Below are positions 42,472 to 51,154 of a DNA stretch of 64,000 nt, piece by piece; position 1 is the first letter of the stretch, and every line of letters begins with the position of its first letter. The notes below the pieces were generated by a model. The model did no database searches. It was not told where the DNA came from and was given only the letters and a program-made list of their open reading frames with translations. The translations under genes were made by a program, and so were the position numbers. Source of the DNA: Thermoleophilia bacterium (lineage in GTDB: Bacteria > Actinomycetota > Thermoleophilia > RBG-16-64-13); assembly GCA_027493445.1 (NCBI GenBank), contig JAOSKU010000001.1, positions 856,501 through 920,500 on the forward strand, written 5' to 3'.

Positions 42472-43365
42472 TCAGCGCTCCACATCGGTCGCGGCTACGA
42501 CCGACCACACTCCTTGCCGCCCGGCCTGGGAGGCCGGAGCCAGCACCTCCACGTTGAAGCGGTAGACCGGCACGAGGTAGTGAGCCGTGATGTCGTCGGT
42601 GTCAGGCCCATTGACACGCTCGAAGTCGAGTCCTACGTTCAGCACGCGCAGGCGAAGATCGTCGCTGGGGGCAAGTCCTCCGAGAGCCGAGCAGACCGAG
42701 CCGTCCTGCCAGGCCGGCGGGTCGGCGATCACGTCCTCTAGGGGCCGTAGGCGAACCAGGCCGTCCTCCTCCAGGTCCAGGAGGCCCCAGCTCACGCGCA
42801 TCACCCGATCCTCGGGGCCGATCCTCACGGTGACGCCCCCTGGCACCTCGCCTTCCTCCCAGTGCGCTTCCTGCGGGAAACTGACGATCCAACTGGTGAT
42901 GCGCTCCACCGCGCCCGCCTGCACCCGCGAGCCCCAACGGACCACCGCGGCGCCCAAGTCTGGTTGCCAGAGCCCGTGGGCCCTGAGGAAGGCCTCGGCA
43001 TTCTGCCGCGCCACCGTGTCGTCGTGGAGCGCCGGCGGGTGCGGGTTGCTCAGATCCGCGCGTAGCTCCTCTAGCTGCTCCACCGCCGGGTCGCGCCACT
43101 CGAGGGGGGCGTCGACCGTAGGATGAAGCGGCGTGGCCGGCCCGAAGAACAAGTCGGTGGCCGGTAGGGGCCGGAACCGGAAGATGAGTCCTGGGAACGC
43201 TCCCGAGTACCCCTTCCACCACAGATCCGCAGTGATTTCGGCCGGGCGGGGCGGCAAGCAGCCCGGCTCATAGAGTCGGTTCCGGTAGGGGTGCATGACC
43301 GTGCGGAAGAGGCTGGGGTCGGTCCAGATTCCGGTGCCGGCTGAACTCGGAACCGCATGAGGCAC
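42472..43365 (-). CDS. hypothetical, possibly exported or lipid-anchored protein
   Basis: 297 residues from GTG 43365, no recognised family. It is rich in Trp, Pro and acidic residues with alternating strand-like segments (ITSWIVSFPQEAHWEEGEVP, VTVRIGPEDRVMRVSWGLLD), which suggests a globular extracytoplasmic protein. No signal peptide is visible in the called ORF. The same frame continues upstream with GGCSGDVP, which could be a lipobox Cys, but no start codon in frame leads to it, so a start lost to a base error is possible. Followed by the kinase gene on the same strand. Confidence 0.5.
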   Translation of the reverse strand: MPHAVPSSAGTGIWTDPSLFRTVMHPYRNRLYEPGCLPPRPAEITADLWWKGYSGAFPGLIFRFRPLPATDLFFGPATPLHPTVDAPLEWRDPAVEQLEELRADLSNPHPPALHDDTVARQNAEAFLRAHGLWQPDLGAAVVRWGSRVQAGAVERITSWIVSFPQEAHWEEGEVPGGVTVRIGPEDRVMRVSWGLLDLEEDGLVRLRPLEDVIADPPAWQDGSVCSALGGLAPSDDLRLRVLNVGLDFERVNGPDTDDITAHYLVPVYRFNVEVLAPASQAGRQGVWSVVAATDVER

Positions 43366-43436
43366 GTCACCGGAACAACCTCCTCGCCTGCCATCCGCCG
43401 GCTCGTGATCGCCCGGAGCTCCTCGGCGCCATCATC

Positions 43437-45209
43437 TCACCTCTCTTCCAGCCGGACTGCTAGCATCTGTGCCGCCTCTCCGCGGGTCATCGGCGACCCG
43501 AGGTCGTCCTCGGAGCCGCCCGGCGGTTCGGCCGCCGCCGAATCCAGGGTCTTCACGGCGCGCGTTACCATAGTCAGCGCCTGCCCCCACGTGATGGGTG
43601 CGTACGGAGAGAAGGAGTGGTCCGTCGTCCCCCGGGTGATGCCGAGCTCGAGCCCTGCCTCCACCACCTCGTGCAGCCTCATGTGGACGTCGTCGCGGGG
43701 CCCCAGATCCAGGAAGGGCGTCTGGTTCGAGGAGAACTCCCAGCGCACGCCCTCCACGTCGAGGAGCATGCGCAGGAACTGCCAGCGCAAGACGGGGGCG
43801 TCCGGGCGGGCCAGCAGCGTGCCTCCCTCCCGGTAGCCGCGGAAGAGGCCCCGGTCGGCCAGCTTCTGGACGGCCGCCTGGTAGGGCGAGCCGGCGAGGT
43901 CGGCGAACACGCGCAGGGGCGGCGAAGGCGAGGCGGGCGCCGCCGGAGGCGCGCCCCGAGAAGCCAGGATGATATCGCTGTCGTCATAGACCCGGTTGAC
44001 GAACTGGTAGACAGCGAAGGCCACCCGGCCGCCGCTCAGGCTGGGGGGTCCCCCAGAGCCACGCGCGCCGTCCCCGGGCATGGCAGGCGATCCCCCGGCT
44101 GAGCCTCCCTCGGGGTCGGCGTTCGGCGCCGTTTCGGCTCCCGTCTCGAGGTCGTAGATCCGCAGTCGCGGGCCCCACGCGAAGTATGTGTACGCCAGGA
44201 ACTTTCCGTCGTCCTGCATCCAGAGGTCCCCGCCGAACGCGTCGGCGACCTTGCGCGACGCCAGCGCGGAGAGATCGCCGACCATCACCGACCAGGGGCT
44301 TTCGTGGGGCATGGCCATCTGTCCCGGTTCCGCCCAGCTCAGCCAGGCCACGCTCTCTCCGCCCAGTACCGGGCTGCGCAACGGCTGAGCCAGAGTGTGG
44401 TCGTCGGTGCGGGTGACGGTGGTCCACCCCGGGTCGGCTGTGTCGAAGACGCGCACGTAGAAGTCCCGGCTGTCGCTCTCCACCCAGGCGATGCGCCCGT
44501 CGTTGACAGAGGGACGCCCCACAGTGTTCGATGTCCGGCCGATGTCGCTCAGCTGTCGCAAGGTCCCGGTCTCATTGTCAAAGAGCCAGAGCTCCGAGTA
44601 CTGATAGGGATGGGTCACGAAGGCCACGTAGCGTCCGTCGGTGACCGGGTCGGACTGGCGATAGGCGTCGTTCGTCAGCCGGCGGGTCTGCCGGCTGGTG
44701 AGGCTGTAGACGTAGATGTCGGTGGTGGCCGCATCGGGCCCTCCCTCCCAGACCACCAGGTCGCCGGCGATCTGGGGTGAACCCTGCACCCCTTCGCTTT
44801 GCGGGATGGGCTCGACCCTGTCCGTGGTGAAGTCGTAGAGGCTCAACGCGGGCGAGCCGGAAGCCAGAGAGTAGACCCACGGCGGGAGCGGCGCCGGGTG
44901 AGTGATCCACAACAGCTGGTCGCCGTCGAGCTGCGGGTCGGTCTCGTCGATTCCGTCGTCGGTCAGCTGAGTGATCGAGCCCGAGGCGAGGTCGTAGACG
45001 AGGATCTCCCAGTCGGTCCCGTCGTAGGCTTGCCAGACCAGACGCTCGCCGTCGAGCTGGGGCTGCTCGTTCATGGTCCAGTTGTGCGTCACCTGCAGGG
45101 ACAGCCACCCGGTATCCGCCGGCACTGCCGCCGCGTGAGCCGGCGAGGCGAGAGGTAGGAACGCAAGGAACCCGAGAAGACCCACCATCAGCCGGCGCGT
45201 GGCCTTCAT
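43437..45209 (-). CDS. secreted TolB-type beta-propeller protein with C-terminal SLH domains
   Basis: 590 residues. A signal peptide (residues 1-27, LMVGLLGFLAFLPLASPAHA) is followed by repeated propeller blades of the TolB type (WEILVYDLASGSITQLTDDG, DIYVYSLTSRQTRRLTNDA, ELWLFDNETGTLRQLSD). The C-terminal 160 residues carry two or three S-layer homology modules (FADLAGSPYQAAVQKLADRG, FSPYAPITWGQALTMVTRAV, GSPMTRGEAAQMLAVRLE) that would fix it to the cell wall. ATG 45209 has AAAGGAGG 5 bases upstream. It may bind a ligand or act as a structural surface protein. Confidence 0.85.
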   Translation of the reverse strand: MKATRRLMVGLLGFLAFLPLASPAHAAAVPADTGWLSLQVTHNWTMNEQPQLDGERLVWQAYDGTDWEILVYDLASGSITQLTDDGIDETDPQLDGDQLLWITHPAPLPPWVYSLASGSPALSLYDFTTDRVEPIPQSEGVQGSPQIAGDLVVWEGGPDAATTDIYVYSLTSRQTRRLTNDAYRQSDPVTDGRYVAFVTHPYQYSELWLFDNETGTLRQLSDIGRTSNTVGRPSVNDGRIAWVESDSRDFYVRVFDTADPGWTTVTRTDDHTLAQPLRSPVLGGESVAWLSWAEPGQMAMPHESPWSVMVGDLSALASRKVADAFGGDLWMQDDGKFLAYTYFAWGPRLRIYDLETGAETAPNADPEGGSAGGSPAMPGDGARGSGGPPSLSGGRVAFAVYQFVNRVYDDSDIILASRGAPPAAPASPSPPLRVFADLAGSPYQAAVQKLADRGLFRGYREGGTLLARPDAPVLRWQFLRMLLDVEGVRWEFSSNQTPFLDLGPRDDVHMRLHEVVEAGLELGITRGTTDHSFSPYAPITWGQALTMVTRAVKTLDSAAAEPPGGSEDDLGSPMTRGEAAQMLAVRLEER

Positions 45210-45281
45210 CGCCGCCTCCTTTCCCTTGAAAGCATCGCATCCATCGTCGACAGCGGGACCGGGAGCCTGTTGTCGGCCGCC

Positions 45282-46199
45282 CTACCGCCCGTATGGGGCC
45301 AGGATCTCTCTGAGCTCGGGCAGGGTGAAGCTGTCACCCATCGGGTCTTCATGGGCCGGGGCCACTCGCCTGAACCTACCGCCTTGCTCTCTGTATGCGG
45401 AGAAGTCCCCCAGCGGAAGCCAAAACCCAGGGAGGCTGCTCGCCCCCAAGGGGTAGTGCCGGGTACCGATGAAGACCACCTGGTCGCCGACCGCGAGTCC
45501 ACCCCGATGGCCGATGCCCTCGACCTCGGGCCCGAGCGCCCGGAACACGAGCCTCTCCTTCACCGGGGCGCCTTCGCCTGTAGCTGGCAGTTCCACCGCC
45601 GGCGTGGAGCCGGCCCGCTCGAGCAGGATCTCCGCAGGCTCCACCAGGAACGTGGTGTAGCCCGGGTCATCCGCTCCGCTGCTCGGGGTGGGGGACACCT
45701 CGGTGATGGTGCCAAGAACCACGATGTCCGCTTTCTCCACCTGGGTCAGAAGATGCGTAGAACCCGGGACGGGGAATGCATAGGTCTGCGGCGCTAGAGG
45801 AGTCATGGTCGGATGCGGCGATAGGAAGGACGCATCTCCGCTGGAGTCGGAGGGCGAGGGGAGCCCGGCCACGGACAGGTCCTCCGGATCCACTGGCCCC
45901 TGCTGGACGGTTTCTGCGACCGGGGTGCTCGTCTGGCCGGATCGCGGGGTCTCCAGCGGCAGCTGGTACAGCATGACCGCGGCCGCGACCAAGCCGAGGG
46001 TCGCCAGGACCAGGAGAGAACGTTTGAGAGAAGATGTGTCTCCTCCCCCCCGGGCCGCGCCTACGGTGGGGTCGGTGGCGGCCGCGAAGATCCGATCAAG
46101 CGCAGCCTGTGCTCCAGGACTTCGTCCCTCCTGCGCCAAGGCGCGCGCATCAACGGGGTTCGCTCGGGCGAGACGGGTCATGGCCTCTGTCGTCTTCAC
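45282..46199 (-). CDS. single-span membrane protein, putative anti-sigma partner
   Basis: 305 residues. A cytoplasmic N-terminus of about 57 residues precedes one membrane span (SLLVLATLGLVAAAVMLYQL). A Pro/Ser-rich linker and an extracytoplasmic domain of about 160 residues follow (TQVEKADIVVLGTITEVSPT, GGLAVGDQVVFIGTRHYPLG). No zinc-finger anti-sigma motif is present. The start overlaps the sigma gene stop (ATGA), which is the classical place for an anti-sigma factor, so that role is inferred from position and topology. The outer domain might be a ligand sensor. Confidence 0.7.
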   Translation of the reverse strand: MKTTEAMTRLARANPVDARALAQEGRSPGAQAALDRIFAAATDPTVGAARGGGDTSSLKRSLLVLATLGLVAAAVMLYQLPLETPRSGQTSTPVAETVQQGPVDPEDLSVAGLPSPSDSSGDASFLSPHPTMTPLAPQTYAFPVPGSTHLLTQVEKADIVVLGTITEVSPTPSSGADDPGYTTFLVEPAEILLERAGSTPAVELPATGEGAPVKERLVFRALGPEVEGIGHRGGLAVGDQVVFIGTRHYPLGASSLPGFWLPLGDFSAYREQGGRFRRVAPAHEDPMGDSFTLPELREILAPYGR

Positions 46200-46804
46200 G
46201 TGCCCTCCTTCGTGGCCGGGGTGGCCTCAGTGGTGGCCCCGGTCCCAGTCTCCGCTTCCTCCAGCGCGCGGGCGAATCGCCGGCGAGCGCGGTGGAGCCT
46301 CACTCGAGCCGTGGCTCCCGAGCAGCCGAGCACGGCGGCGACCTCCGTGGGAGACAGGCCCTCCCAGGCAACCAGGGCCAGGATCTCCCGGTCGGCCTCG
46401 GGTAAGCCCGCGAGAACCCTGTGGACGGTCGGGTCTCCGGCGGCCCGCTCCGTAGGTCCGGACTCCTCGCCAACACCAGTCCCGGCGATCTTCACGCTCA
46501 GGGCCACGTGACGCATCTCACCTCTGCGGTGGTTCGCGAGAACATTGCGCGCCGTCCCGTAGAGCCAGGGGAGAGGCGGCTCGGGCAGGTCCGCGAACCG
46601 CCGCCACACGGCGAGGAATGTCTCCTGGACCACATCCTCGGCTCCCTCGCGCGGGTGGCGGCGCAGGACAAAGGCAAGCACCGAACCGTAGTGCTGCTCG
46701 TAGACATTTCGGAATGCCGCCTTGCGCTCTTCGTCCACACCGCTCCCGGGGGCACCCAGTCCGCGGTCGCGCGACCTCGGCCGCTTACTGGCGTCTACCC
46801 ACAT
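46196..46804 (-). CDS. ECF-type RNA polymerase sigma factor
   Basis: 202 residues from ATG 46804. Region 2 is seen in FRNVYEQHYGSVLAFVLRRH, EDVVQETFLAVWRRF and PWLYGTARNVLANHRR. Region 4 is in LPEADREILALVAWEGLSPT and EVAAVLGCSGATARVRLHRA. An alternative start is GTG 46738, with GGGAG 5 bases upstream and closer to the family start. The ATG at 46804 directly follows a 29-base palindrome (46807-46835) that could be its own promoter, which would make the message leaderless. Operon with the membrane protein downstream. Confidence 0.82.
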   Translation of the reverse strand: MWVDASKRPRSRDRGLGAPGSGVDEERKAAFRNVYEQHYGSVLAFVLRRHPREGAEDVVQETFLAVWRRFADLPEPPLPWLYGTARNVLANHRRGEMRHVALSVKIAGTGVGEESGPTERAAGDPTVHRVLAGLPEADREILALVAWEGLSPTEVAAVLGCSGATARVRLHRARRRFARALEEAETGTGATTEATPATKEGT

Positions 46805-46806
46805 TA

Positions 46807-46835
46807 TGTCCGGCAATGGCTCGAGCGTTACCGGA
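46807..46835 (-). repeat. 29-base palindromic motif, copy 1 (possible ECF promoter)
   Basis: On the minus strand TCCGGTAACGCTCGAGCC, then ATTGCCGGACA. It recurs at 52921-52949 with few changes. The GTAAC and CCGGACA blocks could be -35 and -10 elements of an ECF promoter; the whole is also an imperfect inverted repeat. Confidence 0.45.
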
Positions 46836-47131
46836 CGGGCGAATCCATCAGTCCGTTCAGGGACAGAGTGCTCTGTGTCGCGGTGGAGGGTTAGGCAGAG
46901 AGTGCTCTGTGGACGTAGTCTGTGAAGTGTTCTCGCGGCGCCACTCGGGCGATCGATCCCGGGGTGGTCTGCGACCTCTTGTCCCCCGGGGAATTGCCGC
47001 TTGGCAACGGTGACGACGCTCGGGCCCGCCGGGTTCCTTCCCGCGCCCAACCTGATCCCCAACGTACCACTGCCGACCTGGGTCCGGGAAGGCCCCGCGC
47101 GAGCCCATGCGCGCCCGGCGAGCGTTCTGGC
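46836..47131 (-). other. upstream region of the sigma gene with paired direct repeats
   Basis: No gene is recognised. AGAGTGCTCTGTG occurs at 46865-46877 and again at 46899-46911, 34 bases apart. Each copy is centred on the near-palindrome CAGAG-TG-CTCTG. This could be a pair of regulator binding sites. Confidence 0.45.
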
Positions 47132-49807
47132 CTACGAACCGACCGAGAGACTATCTGTCTGGACGGTGCGGGCCGCCGGCCGCTGAGCGCGATCAAGGGC
47201 GTCCCGAACCCTGCGGGCTAGTAGCTCGGGGGTGAAGGGCTTGTCCAGGAGCTCGCCTTCGCGCAGCTCGCCATCAGCCGAGACCGCGGCACGTGAGTAG
47301 CCGGACATGAAGAGCCGAGCGCAGTCGGGTTGAGACTGCACCAGCCTCGCCGCTACGTCCAGGCCGGACATTTCAGGCAGGACCACGTCGGTGAGCAGCA
47401 GGTCGAACAGTTGCTCCTCAGCCAGCGCCAGAGCCTCCCGGGGACTGGCCGCCACCGTCACCTGATAGCCGTGTTGCCGGAGCACGCGAGACACGAGCCG
47501 CCTGACCGAAGGCTCGTCTTCAAGAACCAGGACCGCCTCCGTACCGGCCTTCGTCTCGCCCTCGCGGGCTGCATCCGGCATAGGCCAATCGACCGCCTTC
47601 TCCACGCGAGGCAGGTAGACCTTGAAAGTGCTGCCCTTCCCGATCTCGCTCTCCACCCAGATGCTTCCCCCCGACTGCTTGACTATGCCGTAGACGGTGG
47701 AGAGCCCGAGCCCGGTGCCGACGCCGAACGCCTTGGTGGTGAAGAAGGGCTCAAACAGCCGCTCTTTGGTCTTCTCGTCCATCCCACAGCCGCTGTCTTG
47801 CACCTTCAAGAGAACATGAGGGCCGGCCCGCGCCCCTGGGTGGGCAGCCACGAAATCCTCGTCGAGCTGAACAGCTGCCGTCTCCACCACCAAGAGACCG
47901 CCTCCCAGCATGGCATCGCGCGCATTCACGGACAGATTGAGGACCACCTGCTCGATCTGCCCCGGATCAGCCTCCACCTCGCCGATGCCAGAGCGCAGGC
48001 GGCAGACGAACTCGATCTCCTCCCCCAGGGTCCGGCGCAGTAGCCCGCTCATGCGCCTGACGGCCTCATTGAGATCAAAAACCCGGGGCTTGAGTGTCTG
48101 CCTGCGGGAAAAGGCGAGGAGCTGTCGTGTAAGAGCCGCCGCCTGAGCGACGGCCTTCTTGATCTCCTCCACTTCTTCTTCCGGGTCCTGCCCGTCCTGA
48201 CTCGCTTGGGGGATCATATCGGCGAAGCCGCCGATGGCTGTGAGCAGGTTATTGAAGTCGTGGGCGATGCCCCCGCCAACTGACCGACGGCCTCGAGCTT
48301 CTGGCTCTGGCGCAGAAGCTCCTCGCTCTTGTTCAGAGCCACCTCGGCGGTCTTGCGCGCGGTGATGTCGATCAAGAGAACGGAGAAGCCCGGCCGCCCT
48401 CTAGCAGCAAGCGGGGGTGCCGCTGAGCTCCGCCCACACCTCAGATCCGTCCCGGCGGACGATCCGTTCTTCAACCGGCTTACCTCCCGCGCCGGCTCTG
48501 CGCAAAGCCGCCCACGCCTGGAGACGCTTCTCCAGCTCCTCCCGATGGTCCACATGAGTGAGGGAGAAGAAGTCATGGTGGGGAATGGCTTCATCGGGCG
48601 CCAGCCCCAAGATTCGGCGGGCCTCAGGGTTAGCCTCCAGTATCCCGCCCTCCTGGATGAACAGAACACCGCAGGGGAGGGCATCAAGCAGGTTGCGCAG
48701 GTGCTCCTCGCTTTCCTTGATAGCCTCCTCGCTCCGACGGCTCTCGGTGACGTCGTGAAGCATCAGGAGACCACCGGATCTGCTGCCCTGCGCACGAGGG
48801 AAAGAGGAGACCAGGGCTTCGTAGATGCGGACGCCCCCTCCTCCCTGCGTCGAAACTCTCTCCGGGCTCCCGGGGGCTCCTACCCCTACGCCCGAGTTGG
48901 CAAAGGAGCATCCCAACAGATCCGCCACGTGCGAGCCGGTGATCTCTGCCCCCGGTAGACCGAGCATGCTGGAGGCCGCCGGGTTCAAGTCCACCACCCG
49001 GTCGTCGGCGTCGAGTACCAGAACGCCGTCCAGCATCCGCTCGAAGGCGGCACTCCTGGCCAGCGGCCGCAGCCCCAAGAAAAGGGCGAGCATGCGGTAG
49101 CGGGACATGGCCCAGGCAAAGGCGGCGGCCGAAATGGCAAAGGCGAAGGGGGTCGGGTCCAAATTCGGATGGGGTACCAGCCCCAAGGCATAGACGATGT
49201 TGCCCAGCCAGGGGGTCACCACCGCGACCATGATGAGGGCGGCCTGCTGCCGATAGTGCCGCGGATAGCGAAGCACGGCCCTCACCAGGACGCCGGCGCC
49301 CGCCAAGAGGAGAAGGTAGGAATAGGAGAGGTGGACCCAGAACCAGGGGCCGTGCTCGATGGTGAGAGGAGTCCAGGCGTCCCCCTCCACGAGAAAGACC
49401 TTGGCCCAGACCAGCTGCTTCGGATCGCCGGAGAGGACCAGACCGAGCGTGACTGCGGGCACCAACAGGAGCGGGACAACCCGCCGCCGAGCGAATTCCC
49501 GGCCCAGGCCCGTGTAGGTCAGCGCGAAGAGGACCCACCACACCGGTATGGTGGCTATGGCCAGATACTCGGCCCTAGCCAGGACTACTTTGAGCGCGTA
49601 CCCCGGAAGAGTGGCCTCCAGGCCGTAGAGGTAGCACCAGAGGGCGATGGCTGCGGTCATGAGGGAGAAGGGCTTGCTCCCGGGCGTGCCCCTGGTCCAA
49701 GACCTCCAGGAGAGGATGCCTGCGAGAGTCCCCGCAAAGGCCAGGGCCACGTCGAAGGATGCAGTGGTAACCCAGTGCCCGTTCACTACCGTCCGTTCCG
49801 GGTCCAT
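47132..49807 (-). CDS. 7TM-type hybrid histidine kinase with PAS domains and receiver (two one-base frameshifts)
   Basis: About 891 residues. Residues 15-235 form a seven-span membrane sensor of the histidine-kinase N-terminal 7TM type (FDVALAFAGTLAGILSWRSW, YLAIATIPVWWVLFALTYTG, NIVYALGLVPHPNLDPTPFA). Two PAS domains follow (VLVLDADDRVVDLNPAASSM, GVLFIQEGGILEANPEARRI), then HisKA with GGIAHDFNN, an HATPase (GTGLGLSTVYGIVKQSGG) and a receiver (LLLTDVVLPEMSGLD). The run 48413-48417 has one base too many and 48270-48274 one too few. The kinase core closely resembles that of the gene at 39858-42255, so the two are paralogues. No ribosome binding site at ATG 49807, and no output domain. Confidence 0.83.
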
Positions 49808-50006
49808 GGGCGAAACGTACCGCCCGGTGCGCCCAATACCCAACTATCGGCATGCAGCGCATGAGCTTGAGCTCCAGTGTCGAGGAGCGGGGTCCGGCAG
49901 TCGCGGTCCACCCTCTCGTTCCAAACGGCCCCGCCGATCGCGCAGTCTCAGTCCCCCTCTCCCCCGTGGACGAGGCGGCAGCCGGAGTGCGCAGCATGGT
50001 GTCCGT

Positions 50007-51154
50007 TCACTCGCCCTGACCCGAAGCGCGAAAGATCTTCTCCACCCCACTTTCGCGCACGTGGAGCGCGTCGAAGAAATCGCCCGCCTCCACGCCGGCC
50101 CGAGACGGATCGTAAGAGCCGAGAATACTGATCCCTCGGCGCTTGGCCTCCGCGCGCAGGTAGTCCTCCACCGCTCCGCCCAGACGCAGATTCCTTTCAC
50201 GCAGGAAGTAGGCATAGGTGGTCGGATGGTAGGGACCCAGATAGAGGACGACCTCGATCCCGCGCCGCTCGAGGAGATCGAGCAGGGCCTCGAACTCCGC
50301 CTGCCGGTCGGCTTGGAGAAGCCCGACCCTATCGATGCCTTCGCGCCACCTGGTCGCGTAGCTGACCGCTTCGCGCTCGGTCTCTTCAGTGGAGCGATCA
50401 CGCATGGCCTTGTCGTAGACGAGACTGCCGTCGGCCAGCTTCACAGCCACATCGAGAGCCGTCCCACCGGTCGGATAGAACATGGGGCGCGGCGGCTCAC
50501 CCTCCACCAGCGAGCGGGCCAAACGAGAGAGGGCCTCCTGCAAGTATGAGGGCGAGAGAGCCTGTCCATACCGCAGCAAGAAGCGCCAGCGGTCCAGGGA
50601 TCCGCCCCCGGGTCGCGGCCCATCTCCTCAAGCAGTGAGTCGCGCTCCCAACGCAGGCTCTTCCAGCCGGCAAGCCAGTCGGTGGCCTGAAGGTCCCAAA
50701 TGTCCACACCCAGGACCACGGTGTGCGGGATGAACCCCCGCTTCAGGTACAGTTCCAGGATGGCCTCAAAGTCCTCCAGGGTACCCTCAGAGACGCTCGC
50801 GTTGAAGAAGGTAGGTCCCAACCCCGCCGCAGCTGCGTCGTCTCGGCGGATCTGCATGGCCCGGCTCGAGCCGAGCACGAGCACGTCGGGCGCCCGCTCC
50901 ACTTTGGCGGCGTAGTAGCGCTGCACCAGGCGGTCGTCATGGTTGGCGATGGCGGCTACATTGCGCCCCTGCGCCAAGAGCTCGGCGATACCTCGCTCGT
51001 AACCGGTGCCACGGAAGAGGTTGGCCGGGTCGACGCCCACGGTGACCAGGCAGACCGAAAGCATGACCGGCGTCGCCCCCTTCAGCAGCCGGAGCAGAAA
51101 GGCGAACGGGCCGTCGGCGCCCGCGGACCTGATGTTTCTTCTCGGTCTTCTCAT
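50007..51154 (-). CDS. SGNH/DltD-like partner of MBOAT acyltransferase (one-base frameshift)
   Basis: About 382 residues. An N-terminal membrane segment (GATPVMLSVCLVTVGVD) is followed by a DltD/AlgJ-like SGNH-hydrolase fold (DVLVLGSSRAMQIRRDDA, TFFNASVSEGTLEDFEAILE, HTVVLGVDIWDL) and the C-terminal IEVVLYLGPYHPTTYAYFL. The SSRA serine and the FFNASVS block fit the family. The frame breaks near 50600. One more base in the C run 50605-50609 (or in 50597-50599) gives SLDRWRFLLRYGQALS. ATG 51154 overlaps the MBOAT stop (TGATG). It probably transfers acyl groups delivered by the MBOAT protein to a surface polymer. Confidence 0.8.
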
